A stretch of 15,011 nucleotides of DNA. Origin: Lentisphaerota bacterium. GTDB lineage: Bacteria > Verrucomicrobiota > Kiritimatiellia > JAAZAB01. Positions within the stretch are counted from its first letter, which is position 1. Each line of letters opens with the position of its first letter. Under the pieces are notes generated by a model. The model had not been told where the DNA came from, ran no database searches, and saw nothing but the letters and a program-made list of their open reading frames with translations. Location: positions 1-15,011 of the forward strand of contig JACQHI010000003.1 in NCBI GenBank assembly GCA_016199105.1, written 5' to 3'. Shown piece by piece: positions 6,995 through 13,951 of the stretch. The position numbers and the translations under genes were made by a program.

Positions 6995-8488
6995 TCAGAC
7001 CGACGCCAGCCGCGCTGCAATATCTGACGCCGATGGCCGGCCGGCCAGAACACCGGAAAAATCCAGGCCGGTCTCGATGGCTTTTTTCGCCTGCGGGCCG
7101 ACGGATGCGTCCCCCAACAAAACGGCGCCCAGCATCCGACCGTCGCGAAAAACGAACCGGCTGTAACGCCCGCCGGACTCCTGTTCGATCACGGTCGAGG
7201 CGGCATCCTCGGGCTCGAATTTGCCGATGCTCACGAGATCCAGGCCGAGCACCTTCAGCGTATTGGAACGGGGCAGGCCGCCGAATACGGTCCGCCGGCC
7301 GGCGGCATTGAGTCCGGCAATGGCGCCCTCGAATTGCGAGGCGCTCCAGATGCCATAGACGATGCCGTGATGTTCGGCGACGTCGCCGGCGGCATAAATG
7401 TCCGGCAGGGAAGTCGCGAGGAGGTTGTTCACCACAATCCCAGCGTTGACTTCCAGTCCGGCCTGGCGGGCCAAGTGGGTGTTGGAGCGGATGCCCGTGG
7501 TCACGATGACCAGGCCGGCCGGGAGTTCGACGCCATCCTCCAGACGCACGGCCCGGACACTCCCCTCACCCAGGAGTTCGCCGGTCGTGGCATGGAGGCG
7601 AAGCTTGATGCCAAGCTTGCCGATCGCCTCCGCCAGGAGCTCGCCGGCCCGGCGGTTGAGCTGGCGGGGCATCAGCCAGCCATGTCCCTCCAGGAGGGTT
7701 ACGTCGGCGCCCCGGAGCGCCAGGCCTCCGGCCGTCTCCAGTCCGAGAATGCCGCCGCCGATACACACGCATGGCCGCCCGGCCGCGGCGGCGTCGAGAA
7801 TGAAGTCCGCATCGGCCGTGGTTCTCAAGGCGGTTACGCCCTTGAGTTGAGCCCCGGGAAAAGGCGGGATGAAGGGATGCGCCCCCAGGGCCAGTACCAA
7901 CTGGTGATAGCTCAAACGTTCTCCGCCTTTCAACGTCAGCGAGTGGCCGGCGGGGTCCAGGGCGGTCACATCGGCGGCCAGGCGCAAGACGATCCCGTTC
8001 TCCCGATACCAGGTCTCGGGATGAATGGGGAGCACGTCCTTTCGAATCTCGCCCGCCACGTAGCGGGTCAGGTTCAGGCGATAATAGGGCAACACCTCTT
8101 CGCGGGACAGCAGCACGATCCGCGCATGCGGCGCGGCCTGCCGGACGGATTCGACGGCCGAGACTCCGGCGATCCCGGCCCCGACCACCACGACCGTCAT
8201 GTCCCGTCCGCTGACTGGCGTCGCTTCGCGCGCTTCCTGCAGGGCCTGGAAACGGTCCCGCACGGCCCCGCAAACGGGGCAGTCATCCGGCGGCTGAGGC
8301 CCGTCGTGAACAAAGTTGCAATTGAGGCATTGCCAGCGATGGGCCGGGAATGCGGGGGCCGGCTGAGGCATCCACGGTTCGAACGCGGTCGAGGGAGAGC
8401 CGCAGACGGGGCAGACGTCCGGGGGCGCATCGCCGTGGTGGACATAGCCGCATACCGTACAGCGCCAGGCTTTTTTGGGGGTTGCCAC
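6995..8488 (-). CDS. Di-rubredoxin / FAD-dependent NADH:rubredoxin oxidoreductase fusion
   Basis: About 497 residues from a GTG at 8488, chosen because GGAAAGG lies 6 nt upstream; an in-frame TTG at 8506 has no such site. Two rubredoxin domains come first, each with two CxxC pairs (C10/C13 with C26/C29; C54/C57 with C70/C73), which bind single irons. A pyridine nucleotide-disulfide oxidoreductase-like module follows, with the FAD motif GAGIAG (103-108), the NAD motif GGGILG (244-249) and the second FAD motif YAAGDVAEH (365-373). It resembles NADH:rubredoxin oxidoreductases, which pass electrons from NAD(P)H through FAD to rubredoxin. It lies 87 nt downstream of rubrerythrin on the same strand, so it probably supplies that enzyme with electrons. 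Two fused rubredoxins are unusual; the electron-transfer role is inferred. Confidence 0.9.
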   Translation of the reverse strand: MATPKKAWRCTVCGYVHHGDAPPDVCPVCGSPSTAFEPWMPQPAPAFPAHRWQCLNCNFVHDGPQPPDDCPVCGAVRDRFQALQEAREATPVSGRDMTVVVVGAGIAGVSAVESVRQAAPHARIVLLSREEVLPYYRLNLTRYVAGEIRKDVLPIHPETWYRENGIVLRLAADVTALDPAGHSLTLKGGERLSYHQLVLALGAHPFIPPFPGAQLKGVTALRTTADADFILDAAAAGRPCVCIGGGILGLETAGGLALRGADVTLLEGHGWLMPRQLNRRAGELLAEAIGKLGIKLRLHATTGELLGEGSVRAVRLEDGVELPAGLVIVTTGIRSNTHLARQAGLEVNAGIVVNNLLATSLPDIYAAGDVAEHHGIVYGIWSASQFEGAIAGLNAAGRRTVFGGLPRSNTLKVLGLDLVSIGKFEPEDAASTVIEQESGGRYSRFVFRDGRMLGAVLLGDASVGPQAKKAIETGLDFSGVLAGRPSASDIAARLASV

Positions 8489-8535
8489 GGGAGGCCTTTC
8501 CCGCAATTGCGGTAACGTAGCACAGCAATGAGTAG

Positions 8536-8554
8536 AGCCGGTTTTATACCGGCT
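8536..8554. repeat. Hairpin between rubrerythrin and oxidoreductase genes
   Basis: AGCCGGT (8536-8542) and ACCGGCT (8548-8554) form a 7-bp stem with a 5-nt loop in the 87-bp gap between the two genes. Just outside the stem, GTAG (8532-8535) and CTAC (8553-8556) are offset, partly complementary arms. There is no T-run after it in the direction of transcription, so it is not a standard terminator. It could stabilise RNA or be a copy of the same palindromic element as at 6863-6878. Confidence 0.6.
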
Positions 8555-8575
8555 ACGGTCGTTCCGCCAGCCGTC

Positions 8576-9076
8576 CTATTTGATCTCGGCGAATTGCGCT
8601 TTGGGGGCTCCGCAAACGGAGCACTTATCCGGAGCGGCGCCGGGGACGGTGTTCCCGCACACGCCACAAACGAAGATCGTCTGGGCCGGCAGATCCTTCC
8701 CCGACTTGAGCGCGGCCTTGGCCTCGTTGTAGAGGCCGTAGTGGATCTTTTCGACGGCCAGTGCGTTCTTGAAACTCATGATGGCGGCCTTGTTGCCTTC
8801 CTTTTCCGCCTCGGCCAGGAAACCGGGGTACATGGACTGGAATTCGTGCCCCTCGCCGGCGATGGCGGCGTCCAGGTTTGTAGCCGTATCGCCAATGCCG
8901 CCCATGACCCGGAAATGGGCGTGGGCATGAACGGTTTCCGCCTCGGCGGCGGCGCGAAAGAGCCGGGCAATCTGCGCATGGCCCTCGGCTTGCGCCTTTT
9001 TGGCGAAGGCAAGATACTTCCGATTTGCCTGACTCTCGCCCGCGAACGCGTCCTTCAGATTATCCATTGTTGCCAT
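8576..9076 (-). CDS. rbr: Rubrerythrin (diiron peroxidase with rubredoxin domain)
   Basis: 166 residues. Reduces hydrogen peroxide in anaerobes, taking electrons from rubredoxin-type donors. The N-terminal ferritin-like four-helix domain carries the diiron ligand pattern: E14 (AGESQANRKY), E47 and H50 (ExxH), E78 (EFQSMYP) and E109 with H112 (EKIH). A C-terminal rubredoxin domain has C137/C140 and C152/C155 around GNTVPGAAPDKC. The ATG at 9076 has AGGAG 6-7 nt upstream. The next gene on the strand encodes a rubredoxin-containing NADH oxidoreductase, its probable reductant. It is transcribed divergently from the toxin-antitoxin pair. Length and motifs are canonical. Confidence 0.97.
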   Translation of the reverse strand: MATMDNLKDAFAGESQANRKYLAFAKKAQAEGHAQIARLFRAAAEAETVHAHAHFRVMGGIGDTATNLDAAIAGEGHEFQSMYPGFLAEAEKEGNKAAIMSFKNALAVEKIHYGLYNEAKAALKSGKDLPAQTIFVCGVCGNTVPGAAPDKCSVCGAPKAQFAEIK

Positions 9077-9180
9077 GACATGCTCCTGTGTTGAATAATT
9101 TACCGAATGCCGTAACGTTGCCGCTAAAGGCCCCGATTGTCAAGCCTGTAAGGCAGCCTGCTAAAGCAATAGCAAACGCC

Positions 9181-9209
9181 TTGATCTATCGCTGAAATTG
9201 ATGTATGTT
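9181..9209 (+). promoter_or_regulatory. Predicted promoter of the toxin-antitoxin operon
   Basis: TTGATC (9181-9186) and TATGTT (9204-9209) are spaced by exactly 17 nt, 29 nt upstream of the antitoxin ATG. Predicted RNA would start near 9216, leaving a leader of about 22 nt that contains the AAAGGA ribosome site. This may also drive the downstream CocE, pdxB, PHP and rlmN genes. Confidence 0.5.
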
Positions 9210-9216
9210 CGATCAT

Positions 9217-9236
9217 GGAATTCAGAAAGGAATTCA
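9217..9236 (+). promoter_or_regulatory. Candidate operator: GGAATTCA direct repeat
   Basis: GGAATTCA occurs twice, at 9217-9224 and 9229-9236, 12 bp apart, directly between the predicted promoter and the antitoxin ATG. The second copy overlaps the ribosome site region. Type II antitoxins normally bind such repeats to repress their own operon, so this is a reasonable autoregulation site. The internal GAATTC is also palindromic. Binding is inferred. Confidence 0.4.
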
Positions 9237-9237
9237 C

Positions 9238-9474
9238 ATGTTAGTGGTTGAAGCGACAGTGGTTGACGCCACCCATCTTGAACTCTCGAAGCCCATTGGC
9301 ACACGTCGTGGCCAAACGGTCTTTGTTTCCGTTTCAGAATCTGGAGAAAGGGATATGGAACGGCAGAGTTGGCTTTCCGCCTCCTCCGGAAAATTGATAT
9401 CGGCCTATGGCGATTCGGAGCCTGTCTACACAACGGCCATGGTGAAAGAACACAATTCGGATTACAACGCATGA
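9238..9474 (+). CDS. Type II antitoxin, partner of a MazF/PemK-like toxin
   Basis: 78 residues. The ATG at 9238 is chosen over an upstream ATG (9205) because AAAGGA lies 6 nt before it and the protein then begins MLVVEATVVDATHLELSKPI, a short AbrB/MazE-like or PHD-like beta start. The C-terminal tail ends VKEHNSDYNA, resembling tails of antitoxins that wrap around their toxins. It overlaps the toxin gene by 4 nt (ATGA, 9471-9474). It should neutralise the toxin and repress the operon. The exact antitoxin family cannot be fixed by eye. Confidence 0.75.
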   Translation: MLVVEATVVDATHLELSKPIGTRRGQTVFVSVSESGERDMERQSWLSASSGKLISAYGDSEPVYTTAMVKEHNSDYNA

Positions 9475-9848
9475 AAGAAGCCGACATCATTCTCACTCCG
9501 CTTCCTCAAGCCAATGGCGTGCTCAAAAATCGTCCCGCTCTATTGCTGCGCGAGTTTCCCGCGTTCGGCGACTTCTTGACCTGCGGAATAAGCGCGCAAA
9601 CGCACCAAGCTGTCCCTGGATTCGACGAGATCATCTCTTGCAATGACCAAGATTTTCAAGCATCAGGACTCTTGGCCGCTTCGGTGATCCGTCTGGGGTT
9701 TCTTGCTGTGCTTCCGCGTCAAAGAATCCTCGGCGCCATCGGCACAATTGAACCGACACGCCACGCACGGTTGTTGAGAACGCTAAGTCGTTACCTGGTG
9801 AGCAATCTGGGCAAGACGTCGAGCGCCGCCATGACTGACAACGAGTGA
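9471..9848 (+). CDS. MazF/PemK-type toxin (endoribonuclease family)
   Basis: 125 residues from ATG 9471. The frame MKEADIILTPLPQANGVLKNRPALLL, then GDFLTCGISAQTH, PGFDEIIS and SGLLAASVIRLGFLAVLPRQRILGAIG follows the PemK/MazF pattern, with an early KNRPALLL strand and a late SVIRLGFLAVLP strand. Family members cut RNA, usually at short sequences, and are held inactive by the cognate antitoxin. Translation should be coupled to the antitoxin by the 4-nt overlap, and its own stop overlaps the start of the next gene (GTGA, 9845-9848). The C-terminus past about residue 111 is an extra low-similarity tail. No frameshift is seen, so the module may be functional. Confidence 0.85.
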   Translation: MKEADIILTPLPQANGVLKNRPALLLREFPAFGDFLTCGISAQTHQAVPGFDEIISCNDQDFQASGLLAASVIRLGFLAVLPRQRILGAIGTIEPTRHARLLRTLSRYLVSNLGKTSSAAMTDNE

Positions 9849-11818
9849 ACCCCTATCCAAAATCGCCCGTGCTCAGCGAACGGATTCGGGTGCCCATGCG
9901 GGACGGCGTGCGGCTCTCCGTGCACGTGCATCGCCCCGCCGGCGCCGGCCGGGTGCCGGCCATTCTCTCCTACACGCCGTATCGCAAGGGACCGCTGGTC
10001 CCGGGCGGCTGTCATCCCATCGTCCGGCACGGCTATGCCACCGTCGCATTCGACATTCGCGGCTGCGGGGAATCGGAGGGGTGGAACGACAGCATTTATA
10101 GCGACGCGGAACGGCAGGACGGCTACGACATGGTGGAATGGACCGCCGCCCAGCCCTGGTGCGACGGCGCCGTGGGCATGTGGGGCATCTCGTTCAGCGC
10201 GGCCGCCTCGCTCCAGGTGGCCATGGCGGCGCCCCCCCACCTGAAGGCTGTCATCGTCTATTCGGGGACGGACGATCAATACACGGAATGGACGAACCCG
10301 GGCGGCTCGCCGCGGCCCTACATGTATATGGGCTATTCGCCCTTAATGACGGCGAACAATTTCTCGCCCCCTAATCCCGCCGAGATCGGCCCCGCATGGA
10401 AAAAAATATGGGCTGAACGCCTGAAAAAAAACTCGCCGTGGGGCCTGGCCTTCATGAACAACATCCTGGACGGTCCTTTCTGGCGGGTGCGATCCCTCCG
10501 CGGAAAGTATGACCGCGTCCGATGCCCCGTGTTCGTCGTCTGCGGGTGGGCCGACTGGTATTGCACCCCCCTCCTGCGCACCTTTGCCCACCTGACGGTT
10601 CCCAAACGCGCCCTCATCGGGCCCTGGTCGCATCAATGGCCGGATGCGGCGCTGCCGGGGCCGCGCATGGATTGGCCGAAGGAAGCCCTGAAGTGGTTCG
10701 ACCACTGGCTCAAGGGCAAGGATACCGGTGTCGCCAACGAGCCGCCCGTGACTATTTTTATCCGGGAATTCACTTCGCCCTCCAGCCTGATTCTGGAAGA
10801 CAAAGGCCGATTTCGCCGCGAGTCCGACTGGCCCGTTCCGCGCGTGAAAACCGTGCCCCATTATCTGCTGGCCAAGGGCCGTTTGGGCCGGACACACCCG
10901 ACAGGACCACCCGGCCATGACCGGCTGGAGTTCGATCCCCGGGTGGGAACGACGACGGGCATCCACGGTGGCGGCCCCTTCAACGACAACTGGGCGATGC
11001 CGCTCGATCAGCGCCCGGACGAAGCACTCTCTCTCGTCTATTCCACCGCCCCCCTGCCCCGACCCGTGGAAGCGATTGGCCAACCCCGGATGATCCTTCA
11101 TTTCACGGCCACCGCGCCGGTCGTCTATTTCATGGTGAAATTGTGCGACGTCTCGCCCGATGGGACCTCCGCGCTGGTCACCAAGGGCGGGCTGAATGTC
11201 AGCCATCGGAACTCGCATGTGAAACCCACACCCATCGAACCGGGCAAACCATACGAGGTCACTATCGACCTGCTTGCCTGCGCCTATCGTTTCGCGAAAG
11301 GGCATCGCATACGCGTTTCCATCGCCGGCGCCGATTTCATGAACGCCTGGCCAACGCCGCTCCCTTGCGTCAGCTCCATTTTCCGGACGTCGCGCCGGCC
11401 CTCCCGTCTCCTCTTGCCCGTGGCGCCGCTGTCGAATCATCCGCTTCCGGCGCCGGACCTGGGCCGGTCCGCCCAACAGGAAATCCGGCGCGAATCCCTG
11501 GAGGCGCCGGAATTTTCCATTTCCCGGGACATCATCCGGAATACCGTCACGCTGCGCTATGCCGTCGCCTACGATCCGACCCTCTCCAACGAAGCGACCA
11601 TGACGGTCTCCGCGGACAATCCGGCCCGCGCCGTGATCGATGCCCGGGCGCAACGGCATTGCGATTTCCCGGGAGAGGACATTTGGGTCAAGGCGCATTG
11701 CTTCACGGAAAGCGACGCGCGGGCCTTCCATCATTCGGTGGAACTGGAGATCACCCGCAACGGCCGGAAGCATTTTGAAAAAAAATGGAAGACATCTCAG
11801 CCGCGCACGCACGCGTAG
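9845..11818 (+). CDS. CocE/NonD family serine hydrolase (X-Pro dipeptidyl-peptidase-like)
   Basis: 657 residues. The GTG start at 9845 is preferred because the strand ERIRVPMRDGVRLSVHVHRP, needed by the fold, precedes the next ATG (9896). An alpha/beta hydrolase domain carries the nucleophile in GISFSA (S116), a likely acid in CGWADWY (D237) and the histidine in GPWSHQW (H263); the order and spacing fit cocaine-esterase-type enzymes. The C-terminal third is the X-Pro DAP C-terminal jelly-roll region. The nucleophile elbow is GxSxS rather than the more common GxSxGG. There is no signal peptide, so it is likely cytoplasmic. Substrate is unknown: peptides, amides or esters are possible. Its start overlaps the toxin stop by 4 nt and pdxB follows after 5 nt. 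Confidence 0.88.
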   Translation: MNPYPKSPVLSERIRVPMRDGVRLSVHVHRPAGAGRVPAILSYTPYRKGPLVPGGCHPIVRHGYATVAFDIRGCGESEGWNDSIYSDAERQDGYDMVEWTAAQPWCDGAVGMWGISFSAAASLQVAMAAPPHLKAVIVYSGTDDQYTEWTNPGGSPRPYMYMGYSPLMTANNFSPPNPAEIGPAWKKIWAERLKKNSPWGLAFMNNILDGPFWRVRSLRGKYDRVRCPVFVVCGWADWYCTPLLRTFAHLTVPKRALIGPWSHQWPDAALPGPRMDWPKEALKWFDHWLKGKDTGVANEPPVTIFIREFTSPSSLILEDKGRFRRESDWPVPRVKTVPHYLLAKGRLGRTHPTGPPGHDRLEFDPRVGTTTGIHGGGPFNDNWAMPLDQRPDEALSLVYSTAPLPRPVEAIGQPRMILHFTATAPVVYFMVKLCDVSPDGTSALVTKGGLNVSHRNSHVKPTPIEPGKPYEVTIDLLACAYRFAKGHRIRVSIAGADFMNAWPTPLPCVSSIFRTSRRPSRLLLPVAPLSNHPLPAPDLGRSAQQEIRRESLEAPEFSISRDIIRNTVTLRYAVAYDPTLSNEATMTVSADNPARAVIDARAQRHCDFPGEDIWVKAHCFTESDARAFHHSVELEITRNGRKHFEKKWKTSQPRTHA

Positions 11819-11823
11819 TGACC

Positions 11824-13035
11824 ATGAAAATCGTCTGCGCCACCAACATACCGTTTGCCCGTGAAGCCTTCGGAACGATGGGCGACGTGACCGTCCTGCC
11901 GGGCCGCGAGATCACGGCCGAAACCGTCCGCGACGCGGACATCCTCGTGCTCCGATCCACCACGCGGGTGAACGCGGCGCTGCTCGACGGAAGCCGGGTT
12001 CGCTTTGTAGGCACCGCCACCATCGGCACGGATCACCTGGACATCGGCTTTCTGGAACGGCGCGGGATCCGCTGGTGCGCGTCGCCCGGCTGCAACGCGA
12101 ACAGCGTTTCGGAATACCTGGTTTCGGCCCTCCTCTGTCTCGGACAACGGCACGGGTTCGCGCTGGAAGGCAAAACCCTCGGCATCATCGGCGTGGGCAA
12201 CGTGGGAAGCCGCGTGGCGGAAAAAGCCGGGGCGCTCGGCCTCCGCGTCCTTCTCAACGATCCGCCGAAATTCGAGCTCACAGGGGATTCCCGCTTTCTC
12301 CCCCTGGACACCCTGTTGAAGCAATCGGATATTCTGACCCTGCACGTCCCGTTGACGAAAACCGGACCTCACCCCACTTTCCACCTGGCGGATGACGCTT
12401 TTTTCGCGGCGCTGAAACCCGGCTGTCTCTTCATCAACGCCGCGCGGGGCGCCGTGCTGAGTTCCGACGCCCTGCTGAAAGCCATGGACCGGCGAACCGT
12501 CCGGCACGCGGTGCTCGACACCTGGGAAGGCGAGCCGGATATCCGGTGGGATCTGCTGAAAAGAACGGACCTCGCCACGCCCCATATTGCCGGCTACTCG
12601 TTCGACGGCATGGTCATCGGCACCATGATGCTTTATCACGAGCTCTGCCGCTTTCTCCAGATCGAGCCGGCCTGGACGCCGGAGGCGCTTTTGCCCCCCC
12701 CCGTCGTGCCCACCCTCTTGATCGACGCCGCCGGGCAGTCCGACGAGACCGTCCTCGGGTCTGTCGTGCGCCGGGTCTATGATGTGGAATGCGACGATCG
12801 CCGCTTGCGGGCCGGAGAGAACCGGCCGGAGACCGGGCGGGGGAAGCATTTCGACCACCTTCGCCGGACGTATCCCGTGCGCCGCGAATTTGCCTTCACG
12901 CGGGTGGAAACCCGGAACGGCCGCGAGTCCCTCGACCGGAAACTCGGCGGCCTGGGCTTTGGGCAGGGTTCAGCGGTTCCGCCGTCGCCTGGAGGCTATG
13001 GCGGACAAGTCACGGTTGAACCCTCAAACCTTTAA
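11824..13035 (+). CDS. pdxB: 4-phosphoerythronate dehydrogenase
   Basis: 403 residues from ATG 11824, 5 nt after the CocE stop. Oxidises 4-phospho-D-erythronate with a nicotinamide cofactor, the second step of the DXP-dependent pyridoxal phosphate pathway. Visible features are an NAD-binding GVGNVG (123-128), PGCNANSVSEY, and catalytic candidates R208 (ARGA), E237 (EGEP) and H254 (PHIAGY), at the same positions as in the Escherichia coli enzyme. The C-terminal PdxB dimerisation region, with LVYDV-like VRRVYDVECDD and FDHLRRTYPVRREF, separates it from other D-isomer dehydrogenases. About 20-25 residues at the end (GSAVPPSPGGYGGQ onward) go beyond the family length and are encoded by a palindromic repeat. 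The ribosome site is weak. Confidence 0.93.
   Translation: MKIVCATNIPFAREAFGTMGDVTVLPGREITAETVRDADILVLRSTTRVNAALLDGSRVRFVGTATIGTDHLDIGFLERRGIRWCASPGCNANSVSEYLVSALLCLGQRHGFALEGKTLGIIGVGNVGSRVAEKAGALGLRVLLNDPPKFELTGDSRFLPLDTLLKQSDILTLHVPLTKTGPHPTFHLADDAFFAALKPGCLFINAARGAVLSSDALLKAMDRRTVRHAVLDTWEGEPDIRWDLLKRTDLATPHIAGYSFDGMVIGTMMLYHELCRFLQIEPAWTPEALLPPPVVPTLLIDAAGQSDETVLGSVVRRVYDVECDDRRLRAGENRPETGRGKHFDHLRRTYPVRREFAFTRVETRNGRESLDRKLGGLGFGQGSAVPPSPGGYGGQVTVEPSNL
12965..13024 (+). repeat. Nested inverted repeat forming the 3' end of pdxB
   Basis: Outer arms AGGGTTCA (12965-12972) and TGAACCCT (13017-13024) are exact inverse copies, and inner arms TCCGCC (12978-12983) and GGCGGA (13000-13005) pair inside them. 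The element is within the reading frame just before the TAA at 13033. CAGGGTTCA also occurs at 6817-6825. It looks like a dispersed repeat that extended the protein, or a structured mRNA 3' end. Confidence 0.65.
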
Positions 13036-13042
13036 TATCTGC

Positions 13043-13071
13043 TTTACACCGCCCGATGGGTGCGCTACCAT
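13043..13071 (+). promoter_or_regulatory. Possible promoter of the PHP-domain gene
   Basis: TTTACA (13043-13048) and TACCAT (13066-13071) are spaced by 17 nt, in the 49-nt gap after pdxB. The predicted RNA start (~13078) is only about 7 nt before the ATG at 13085, where no Shine-Dalgarno is visible, so the RNA would be nearly leaderless. Both signals are of moderate quality. Confidence 0.35.
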
Positions 13072-13084
13072 TTTGCCGATTGAA

Positions 13085-13951
13085 ATGATCAACCCACAAC
13101 TCCAGACTGCCCTGCGGGAAATGTCCGGCGAAAACTGGCACATTCACACCGTCTTTTCGCCCTGCGCGGATGCGGAGATGGTGGCCCGCGATATCGTCAT
13201 GACGGCCGACCGGCTGGGCCTGCGCACCATCGTGCTCGTGGATCATCATCACCCGGGCAAAAACGACGCGCTGACGCCCATCCTTTTTCTGAAAGCCTCG
13301 CTCTCGAAAATCGCGCATACCGTGAACGTCATCCTCGGGGCGGAGCTGTCGGCCTACGGCCGCAACCGGTACGGCGAGGATATCAAGACGAACCGCGCCA
13401 TCGAGTATCGCCTCTATGCCTGCAATCACTATCATCTTCGCGAATGGGAAAAACCGAGAAAACAGACCCCCGCGGCCTACGCGGAACATTCGCTGGACAT
13501 TCTCCGGGAACTCATTCCCAGCGGACGGGCCGCCTGCATCGCGCATCCCCTGCTGGGCAGTTATCTGACCGGCATGCTGGAGAATCCCCGCCAGGTCACT
13601 CAGGCCATATCGGACAAAAATCTTGAAGATATGTTTGCCCTGTCGAAAACGCATCGCGTGGCCTGGGAAATCAGCACCCGCCACCTGATGACCGATCCGG
13701 CCTTTGCCTGGCGTTTCCTTCACATCGGCTTCGAAGCCGGCGTGGATTTCCGGCTCGGAACGGATGCCCACCGGCTGCGCGACATCGACCCCAAACCCCA
13801 GGTGGCGGACCTGATCACCGCCTTGCAGGCCAGGGGAATGGAAATCAAAAGCCAGCGTTGTTCTTGCGCGGCGCCCCCGACAAGAATCCCCTTATTCGAC
13901 CCGCCCCGGCAGGAGAGCGCGCCGAAAGCCGCGACTCTCGCCCCCCCATGA
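13085..13951 (+). CDS. PHP-domain metal-dependent phosphoesterase-like protein
   Basis: 288 residues. The PHP metal-binding set is complete: H19 and H21 (HIHT), D53-H54 (VDHHHP), E87 (GAELS), H115, H154 (IAHPL) and D227/H229 (GTDAH). Such sets bind two or three metals and cleave phosphoester bonds in phosphatases, nucleases and polymerase editing domains. The start of the protein (SGENWHIHTVFSPCADAEM) is like the small stand-alone PHP proteins. The last ~35 residues are proline/alanine-rich and look unstructured. The ATG at 13085 is the first sensible start in this frame and lacks a ribosome site; a start at 13121 (MSGENW) is possible. The end overlaps the rlmN start by 4 nt (ATGA). Substrate unknown. 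Confidence 0.88.
   Translation: MINPQLQTALREMSGENWHIHTVFSPCADAEMVARDIVMTADRLGLRTIVLVDHHHPGKNDALTPILFLKASLSKIAHTVNVILGAELSAYGRNRYGEDIKTNRAIEYRLYACNHYHLREWEKPRKQTPAAYAEHSLDILRELIPSGRAACIAHPLLGSYLTGMLENPRQVTQAISDKNLEDMFALSKTHRVAWEISTRHLMTDPAFAWRFLHIGFEAGVDFRLGTDAHRLRDIDPKPQVADLITALQARGMEIKSQRCSCAAPPTRIPLFDPPRQESAPKAATLAPP

Noticed and set aside
7334..8515. Plus-strand frame opposite the di-rubredoxin oxidoreductase
   Set aside because: Shadow frame; the minus strand has FAD, NAD and rubredoxin motifs throughout.
9114..9143. TTGACA on the minus strand as the -35 of a rubrerythrin promoter
   Set aside because: The -35 is perfect, but with usual spacing only AACGTT is available as -10, which is too poor a match to annotate.
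10343..11812. Long minus-strand open frame opposite the CocE-like gene
   Set aside because: Antisense shadow of a well-supported gene; repetitive R/G/H-rich translation without motifs.
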